A stretch of 64,000 nt of DNA from Hymenobacter citatus (lineage in GTDB: Bacteria; Bacteroidota; Bacteroidia; Cytophagales; Hymenobacteraceae). A program made the position numbers and the translations under genes. The stretch covers positions 1-64,000 of the forward strand of contig NZ_JACSCY010000009.1 of NCBI RefSeq assembly GCF_014333615.1. Direction: 5' to 3'. Shown here piece by piece: positions 59,588-64,000 of the stretch; position 1 is the stretch's first letter, and each line of letters opens with the position of its first letter. The notes beneath the pieces are model-generated. The model did not search any database. It was not told the origin of the DNA and saw only the letters and a program-made list of their open reading frames with translations.

Positions 59588-60478
59588 ATGCAAGCCACCA
59601 TCCTGCACGAACTGATATTGCCGGACCTCCCCTCTGCGTCGGGGGTAGAGTTGATAGGTGAGCGGGCGTATGTAGTAGGTGACGATAGCCCCTTCCTGTA
59701 CACACTGGATGCGGCCTCGCTGGCCGCAGGGCAACCTACCACGCTGTTCGAAACGGCGCACTTCAGCACCGGCCGCATTCCCAAAGCCGAAAAGCCCGAC
59801 CTGGAATGCCTGACCGCGCTAACCCTACCTACCGGCGAAACCGGCCTGCTGACCTTTGGGTCGGGTAGCGCACCTACCCGCGAAATAGGGTTCTGGGTGC
59901 CACTGCTGCATGGTGCGGCTACGGTGTACCCTGTGGCGCTGGGGCCGTTGTATAAGCTGCTACGGGCACGACTTCCGGCCGGCATCAGCCTGAATCTGGA
60001 AGCTGCTGCTGCCACTACCACGGAGCTGTGGCTGTTTCAGCGGGGCATTGGGGTAGGGGCACAAAACCTGTCGTTTCGGTTACCGCTGGGGCCGGCACTG
60101 GATTTCATTCGTCTCCGCACCGCGCAGCCGCCCACTATCCAGCAGCAGGTGCTGGCGCTACCCACGGTGGCCGGGCATGCAGCCGGATTATCTGGCGCTA
60201 CCTGGTACGATGGGCGCTTGTTCGTAACAGCTTCCGTAGAAGATACACTCGACCCCGTGGCCGATGGAGCTGTGTTGGGCAGCTTGGTAGGCATGGCCGA
60301 ACCCGGCAAAAATCCCAGGTGGGTGCCACTGGTGCAGCCGGATGGCCAACCCTACCTACGCAAAGTGGAAGGCGTGGCCGTGCGGCGGCGCATTGGGCGT
60401 GGGCACTATGAGCTGCTGCTGGTAACCGACGATGATGCCGGCGGCTCCACCGCCCTGATAGCCGCCATACGTAGCTGA
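59588..60478 (+). CDS. DUF6929-like predicted beta-propeller protein
   Basis: A 296-residue protein without signal peptide. It has repeated short strands typical of propellers: GVELIGERAYVVGDDSPFLY, LTALTLPTGETGLLTFGSGS, EIGFWVPL and GATWYDGRLFVTASVEDTLD. The pattern GSGSAPTRE is a marked feature. From memory it resembles the uncharacterised family DUF6929; I hold this loosely. No catalytic motif is seen and no partner gene is adjacent. The ATG at 59588 is chosen because the alternative upstream start lies inside the arm of the inverted repeat and adds residues that read as repeat sequence. Confidence 0.6.
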   Translation: MQATILHELILPDLPSASGVELIGERAYVVGDDSPFLYTLDAASLAAGQPTTLFETAHFSTGRIPKAEKPDLECLTALTLPTGETGLLTFGSGSAPTREIGFWVPLLHGAATVYPVALGPLYKLLRARLPAGISLNLEAAAATTTELWLFQRGIGVGAQNLSFRLPLGPALDFIRLRTAQPPTIQQQVLALPTVAGHAAGLSGATWYDGRLFVTASVEDTLDPVADGAVLGSLVGMAEPGKNPRWVPLVQPDGQPYLRKVEGVAVRRRIGRGHYELLLVTDDDAGGSTALIAAIRS

Positions 60479-60588
60479 AAACGCGTTTTCAGAAGTTTTT
60501 TTACAAAAAACGGCTGCAAGTGACAGCCGACCGCAGGGAATGCCAAGTAATGCGGCCTAACGTGGTGTAATCAACCAGGTTGCGTTGC

Positions 60589-60596
60589 TATGTTTG
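60589..60596 (+). promoter_or_regulatory. -7 box of the sigma-factor operon
   Basis: TATGTTTG, an exact TAnnTTTG match, 83 bases before the sigma-factor ATG. The match to the housekeeping consensus suggests that basal expression is not solely autoregulated. Confidence 0.6.
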
Positions 60597-60678
60597 TGTA
60601 CAAGAGAAGTATGATGGGGAGTGGGTCAGGGGTAGGGCGTAGCAAGTCGACTGCTTGGCCGAGTGGCTGCAAACGTAA

Positions 60679-61362
60679 ATGACCACGCTGGCCGGTTATC
60701 AGCCGCCGATGCGCCTTGCCGAGCGGGCAGTTGCTCTTAGTCCGCTTGTTTCTCCCGCCGAAACACCTAGTAGTTCCCGTTTGTCAGTGTCATTTCCCGA
60801 CGAGGCCCAGTTGCTGGAGCAGCTCCGCCAGGGTAGCGAAGCCGCTTTCCGCACCGTAGTAGAGCGTCACCAAACCCGCATCTATAACACGGTGCTGGCC
60901 CTGGTGCAGTCGCCCGAGGAAGCGGAGGACGTCACGCAGGAGGTGTTCGTAGAAGTGTTCCAAACCGTGGGGCGGTTTCGGGGCGATGCGGCCCTTACTA
61001 CCTGGCTGTACCGGATTGCCACATCCCGCGCCTTAAACGCCCTTCAAAAGCGAAAAGCCAAGAAGCGTTTCGCTTTTCTAACTACCCTCTTCGGCGACAA
61101 CAACGAAGTGCAGCACCACCCACCCGATTTTCGCCATCCGGGGGTGTTGCTGGAAGACCAGGAGCGGATGCAGCAGCTGTTCTGGGCTATTGATCGGCTG
61201 GCAAATCAGCAGAAAGTGGCTTTCACGCTGCGCTACCGCGAAGACCTGAGCTATCAGGAAATAGCGGCGGTGATGGAAACCACCGTTCCCGCCGTCGAGT
61301 CGCTGCTGGTACGCGCCAAGCAGGCACTCCGCAAACAACTACAGTCTTACTACCATGCCTGA
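60679..61362 (+). CDS. ECF-type RNA polymerase sigma factor
   Basis: Region 2 reads AFRTVVERHQTRIYNTVLAL, followed by SPEEAEDVTQEVFVEVFQTV and the -10-binding GDAALTTWLYRIATSRALNA. Region 4 has LANQQKVAFTLRYREDLSYQ and the helix-turn-helix EIAAVMETTVPAVESLLVRA. About 35 extra residues precede region 2, longer than in most ECF factors; a shorter start at the Met in PPMRLAERA is possible. The linker between the regions is also a little long (FLTTLFGDNNEVQHHPPDFR). The stop overlaps the next start, a putative membrane anti-sigma factor, and a CpxP-like sensor follows. Length 227. Confidence 0.93.
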   Translation: MTTLAGYQPPMRLAERAVALSPLVSPAETPSSSRLSVSFPDEAQLLEQLRQGSEAAFRTVVERHQTRIYNTVLALVQSPEEAEDVTQEVFVEVFQTVGRFRGDAALTTWLYRIATSRALNALQKRKAKKRFAFLTTLFGDNNEVQHHPPDFRHPGVLLEDQERMQQLFWAIDRLANQQKVAFTLRYREDLSYQEIAAVMETTVPAVESLLVRAKQALRKQLQSYYHA

Positions 61363-61696
61363 TTCGCACCTACCTTCCCAAACCGGCCCCGACGACGCCC
61401 TGGAGGCCGACCTACAGCGTTTGCGGCACCTGCCACCCGCGGCGCCTACCCCGTTTCTCTTCACCCGCGTACAGGCCCGGCTAGATGCCACTGCCACGAA
61501 AACCGGCGCTTTGCCTTGGTGGCTCCAGCGTCCCGCCTACCTGGTGGCGGTGCTTATCCTGCTGGTAGCCATCAACATGGGGGCCGTACTGCATTTCGCC
61601 TACCAGCGTACGGTTGCTTCCACAACTGCTACCACACCCCTCGACTCTTTCGCTTCCGAATATCAACTGACTCCCTACGTTGTTGCGTATGAATAG
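61355..61696 (+). CDS. Putative membrane anti-sigma factor
   Basis: A 113-residue protein with a charged N-terminal cytoplasmic part (about 55 residues, DDALEADLQRLRHLPPAAPT and PFLFTRVQARLDA). It has one transmembrane helix (RPAYLVAVLILLVAINMGAV) and about 35 periplasmic residues. The layout fits a small anti-sigma factor, although no zinc-type His/Cys motif is present. It overlaps the sigma gene by 8 bases and the next gene by 8 bases, so all three are translationally coupled. Function is assigned from position and topology only. Confidence 0.7.
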   Translation: MPDSHLPSQTGPDDALEADLQRLRHLPPAAPTPFLFTRVQARLDATATKTGALPWWLQRPAYLVAVLILLVAINMGAVLHFAYQRTVASTTATTPLDSFASEYQLTPYVVAYE

Positions 61697-62276
61697 CCCT
61701 CCCCCGCGCTTGTCGAGCTTTCGCCTGTTATGGGGAAGCCTTATCGTATTGGTAATACTAAACGTGAGCCTGCTAGCCTGGCTGTGGCTGGCTCCTGCCC
61801 GGATGCCGGGCGGCTGGCACCCCCGCGGTGGCCCCGGACCAGAAGGCGCCGAGAGTTTCCTGGCCGAGCGGCTGCACTTCACGCCCGCCCAGCGCACGCG
61901 CTTCGATAGCCTACGGGCTATGTATTTTCGGCAGATGCGCCCGCTCATGGAACGCGCCCACACTAATAGACTCAACTATTTTCAGCTGCTGGACGATACG
62001 ACCCTCACCGACCAGCAGTTGGCCCAGCGTGCCGCCGTCGGCCACGCCGCCATGACGCAGGTTGACGTGCTCACGCTCCGCCATTTTCAGCAAATAGCCG
62101 CCTTGTGCACGCCCGCGCAGCGCCAGCAACTAACGCAGGTGTTGGCCGAGCTGCCCATGCTGCGCGGCGGGGGCGGCCCTCCCGGCCGTCGTGAGGGTAT
62201 GCCCAGGCCTGGTTGGCGGTCAGGACGACGCGGCCATGGCGGACCCGGTACTCCTAGTGGACCGCCACCCTTTTAA
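61689..62276 (+). CDS. Membrane-anchored CpxP/ZraP-like stress sensor
   Basis: A 195-residue protein anchored by one N-terminal helix (LLWGSLIVLVILNVSLLAWL). The periplasmic part is helical with the CpxP-type repeat pattern LAERLHFTPAQRTRFDSLRA and ALCTPAQRQQLTQVLAELPM (two PAQR copies). A C-terminal Gly/Arg/Pro tail follows. Such proteins (CnrX, ZraP, CpxP) bind metals or misfolded protein and pass the signal to an anti-sigma factor or kinase. Position directly after sigma and anti-sigma genes supports this. The ATG at 61689 overlaps the preceding stop codon; the earlier TTG at 61680 is less likely. A terminator follows. Confidence 0.8.
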   Translation: MNSPPPRLSSFRLLWGSLIVLVILNVSLLAWLWLAPARMPGGWHPRGGPGPEGAESFLAERLHFTPAQRTRFDSLRAMYFRQMRPLMERAHTNRLNYFQLLDDTTLTDQQLAQRAAVGHAAMTQVDVLTLRHFQQIAALCTPAQRQQLTQVLAELPMLRGGGGPPGRREGMPRPGWRSGRRGHGGPGTPSGPPPF

Positions 62277-62282
62277 TACTGA

Positions 62283-62319
62283 AAAAGAGGCGAAAACCCA
62301 GGCGGTTTTCGCCTCTTTT
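62283..62319 (+). terminator. Terminator of the sigma-factor operon
   Basis: A perfect 15-bp stem (62283-62297 with 62305-62319) has A4/T4 ends. It begins 6 bases past the last stop codon. Confidence 0.92.
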
Positions 62320-62780
62320 CTCGCATCCGAATGCAGCTGTATGACTGCCGTTTGACCTCAACGTGGCTTGCGCGAATACATTTTGAAAAAATACACGAGG
62401 TGGCCGCAGGGTTTTAAAAAGAAGCTTGTCTAATCCTGCATGATGGTGATAGCACACGAATTCAGGGAGCAGCTACGCTGGATTCCTCGGATCGTTAGGG
62501 GTAGGCGGCTACCCAACTGCAATGCGTGCCGCCATCTTTTTCAACGAAAAGAAGCGGGCATGCAACGGCTGCTTGGGTAGGCGACTCTCCTATGTGGTGC
62601 TCACCGGTGGCTGACGAGCTGCCGATGCCCTACCCACGTGAACGTGACGTGTGGTAGGGTAGTGGGTACCCTGCTCAATTCTTGGCTTGGCTCATGCCAT
62701 TGCCTGGCTGCCTGGCAGCTGGGTAGGGAAAACGTGTGCCCACGCCATCTTCTGTAATTCCCTTAAATCTCTCTTTTTTG
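62320..62780. other. 461-base gap before the kelch gene
   Basis: No supported gene, no exact TAnnTTTG and no strong hairpin. The motif GGTAGG/CCTACC occurs several times (62498-62660). The kelch promoter should be near the right end. Confidence 0.4.
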
Positions 62781-63791
62781 ATGCAAACAAAACGATATAG
62801 CAGTCTGCTATGGCTGGTAGTGGTTGGCCTGCTGAGCCTGACCTCCTGTAGCGACGACAGCGACGATACTGCCACGATATACGGCGTGTGGACCTCCCGC
62901 TCGCAGTTTGAGGGGCTGGCCCGTAGCTCGGCCGTCAGCTTCACTATCGGCGACCGGGCCTACGTGGGCCTGGGTACCGATGGCACGGTTCGATTTAAGG
63001 ATTTCTGGGAGTACAATCCCAACACCAACACCTGGATTCAGAAGGCTGATTTTCCGGGGGCAGCGCGCTACATGGCCGTAGGGTTTTCGGCCAATGGCAA
63101 GGGCTACGTGGGCACCGGCTACGACGGTGTGAACCGCCTCGGCGACTTCTACGAGTACGACCCAACCACCGACAAGTGGACCCAAAAGGCTGATTTCGGC
63201 GGCTCGGCCCGCTACGGCGCTACGGCGCTCAGCATCAACGACAAAGGCTACGTAGGCACCGGCTACGACGGTAACTACAAGAAGGATTTCTGGCAATACG
63301 ACCCTGCCACCGATACCTGGACGCAGAAGCCCAGCTTCGGCGGCAACAAGCGCCTGGGCGCTACCAGCTTCGCGCTCAATAACCAAGGCTACCTGCTGCT
63401 GGGCTCCGATAATGGCGTGTATCAGACCGATGTATGGTCCTACGACCCGGCCAGCGAAGTCTGGACTGAGCACAACAAGCTGGTGTTGAATACGGATCTG
63501 GATTACGACTACAGCGCTATCCCGCGCGACAATGCCACCAGCTTCGTGATTGGCGACCGGGGCTTTATTGCACTGGGCAACAGCAGCGGCGTACGCGCCG
63601 ATTGCTGGGAGTATTCGCCCTCGGCAGATGCCTGGGCGCAGAAAAACCCACTGAGCAACTTCAGCGGCGCGGCACGCTCCCAGGCAGTAGGCTTTGCCAT
63701 TGGCAACTACGGCTATATTGGTACCGGCCTTACAGGTTCTCTACGCCTGGATGACTTCTGGCAGCTTGCACCCGATGAGGAAGAAAACTAA
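62781..63791 (+). CDS. Kelch-repeat lipoprotein
   Basis: The lipobox (LVVVGLLSLTSCSDD) predicts a lipid-anchored protein after a 17-20-residue signal peptide. The rest is a six-bladed kelch-type propeller. Typical repeats are GYVGTGYDGVNRLGDFYEYD, PTTDKWTQKADFGGSARYGA and KKDFWQYDPATDTWTQKPSF, each with the GY, D-x-W and P-x-x-x-W positions. Length 336. The ATG at 62781 is chosen for the lipoprotein signal. Its last 17 bases overlap the start of a DUF4270 lipoprotein gene. In Bacteroidota these two families are often adjacent and probably act together at the outer membrane; the ligand is unknown. Confidence 0.87.
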   Translation: MQTKRYSSLLWLVVVGLLSLTSCSDDSDDTATIYGVWTSRSQFEGLARSSAVSFTIGDRAYVGLGTDGTVRFKDFWEYNPNTNTWIQKADFPGAARYMAVGFSANGKGYVGTGYDGVNRLGDFYEYDPTTDKWTQKADFGGSARYGATALSINDKGYVGTGYDGNYKKDFWQYDPATDTWTQKPSFGGNKRLGATSFALNNQGYLLLGSDNGVYQTDVWSYDPASEVWTEHNKLVLNTDLDYDYSAIPRDNATSFVIGDRGFIALGNSSGVRADCWEYSPSADAWAQKNPLSNFSGAARSQAVGFAIGNYGYIGTGLTGSLRLDDFWQLAPDEEEN

Positions 63792-64000
63792 GCAGCGCCG
63801 CCCGGTTGGCGGCTGGCTAATCGGGCGACTGCTCCTGTTGATGGGTAGTCTGGTAGCACTGCTGCTGACCAGTTGCGAAGAAGCCAACGACATTGGGCTG
63901 GATATGCAGGCGACCAATGGCGCAGGGGGCGTCTACGTTGATACATTTACGGTGCGCACCAGCACGGTGCTGCTAGACTCGGTGCCTACCTCCACCTCGT
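63775..64000 (+). CDS. DUF4270-family lipoprotein, N-terminal part (cut by window edge)
   Basis: The frame opens with a basic N terminus and a signal peptide (LLLLMGSLVALLLTSCEEAN) with lipobox Cys. NDIGLDMQATNGAGGVYVDT and VRTSTVLLDSVPTSTS follow, up to the edge of the window. This N-terminal pattern (NDIGLD, DTFTVRTSTVLLDS) is that of DUF4270 proteins. It starts inside the last 17 bases of the kelch gene in another frame, so the two are co-translated. About 75 residues are visible; the family is usually several hundred residues. Confidence 0.8.
   Translation, partial: MRKKTKQRRPVGGWLIGRLLLLMGSLVALLLTSCEEANDIGLDMQATNGAGGVYVDTFTVRTSTVLLDSVPTSTS

Noticed and set aside
1..64000. Integrated phage, transposon or defence island
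   Set aside because: No integrase, transposase, phage structural, restriction-modification or toxin-antitoxin gene was recognised. The single HNH protein alone does not support one.

Overview
The window is a GC-rich chromosomal segment from a member of the Bacteroidota, most likely a Hymenobacter-like cytophagale. Four things point there. The recognisable promoters carry the Bacteroidota -7 box TAnnTTTG, and Shine-Dalgarno sequences are scarce. There is a giant extracellular protein with a type IX secretion (T9SS) C-terminal sorting domain. Bacteroidota-typical pairs occur (TonB receptor + DUF4249, kelch protein + DUF4270 lipoprotein). The short motif GGTAGG/CCTACC recurs throughout. No prophage, insertion sequence, CRISPR array or rRNA operon is visible. 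There is one tRNA gene, tRNA-Cys(GCA).

Layout. 0.3-3 kb: recN and fabI. 3-4 kb: an AT-rich islet with a small secreted NTF2-like protein. 3.9-8.3 kb: a COG1233-type FAD oxidoreductase diverging from a three-gene pectin-deacylation operon (two rhamnogalacturonan acetylesterases of CE12 type and a CE8 pectin methylesterase). 8.5-15.2 kb: quinone-oxidoreductase + AraC pair, dinB, an acyl-lipid desaturase, rpsA, tRNA-Cys. 15.4-23.7 kb: an orphan cyanophycin synthetase, a coiled-coil membrane protein, a TPMT-type methyltransferase, kdsA, sppA and a purine nucleoside phosphorylase. 23.9-28 kb: DUF4249 lipoprotein + TonB receptor, thioredoxin, a secreted protein. 28.3-37.5 kb: HNH protein, a DUF6687-like protein, sbcC and sbcD separated by a membrane protein, a voltage-gated-type K+ channel with a zinc ribbon, and an NmrA-like protein. 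37.6-42 kb: a sulfur-dioxygenase-like MBL/rhodanese protein, a Spy/CpxP-like protein, an APC permease and a DUF2945/HVA1 protein. 42-50.7 kb: a surface-protein region with a 2263-residue modular T9SS protein, a beta-helix protein and a tiny protein with a PID-CTERM-like tail. 51-55.7 kb: two amidohydrolase-family secreted proteins, with degenerate metal sites in two of three domains. 55.9-64 kb: an orphan NarL-type regulator, a 66-residue ORF, a ricin-PD40-OmpA fusion, a DUF6929-like protein, an ECF sigma/anti-sigma/CpxP-like operon, and a kelch lipoprotein overlapping a DUF4270 lipoprotein cut by the window edge.

The most striking non-coding signal is a set of long inverted repeats in intergenic gaps. 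Arms are roughly 24-67 bp and often almost perfect. They fall into several sequence families, one of which is inserted inside another (23696-23872). Several abut start or stop codons and create false N-terminal extensions of the neighbouring genes. Start codons below were chosen with this in mind. All family names come from reading the protein sequences; no database search was run.
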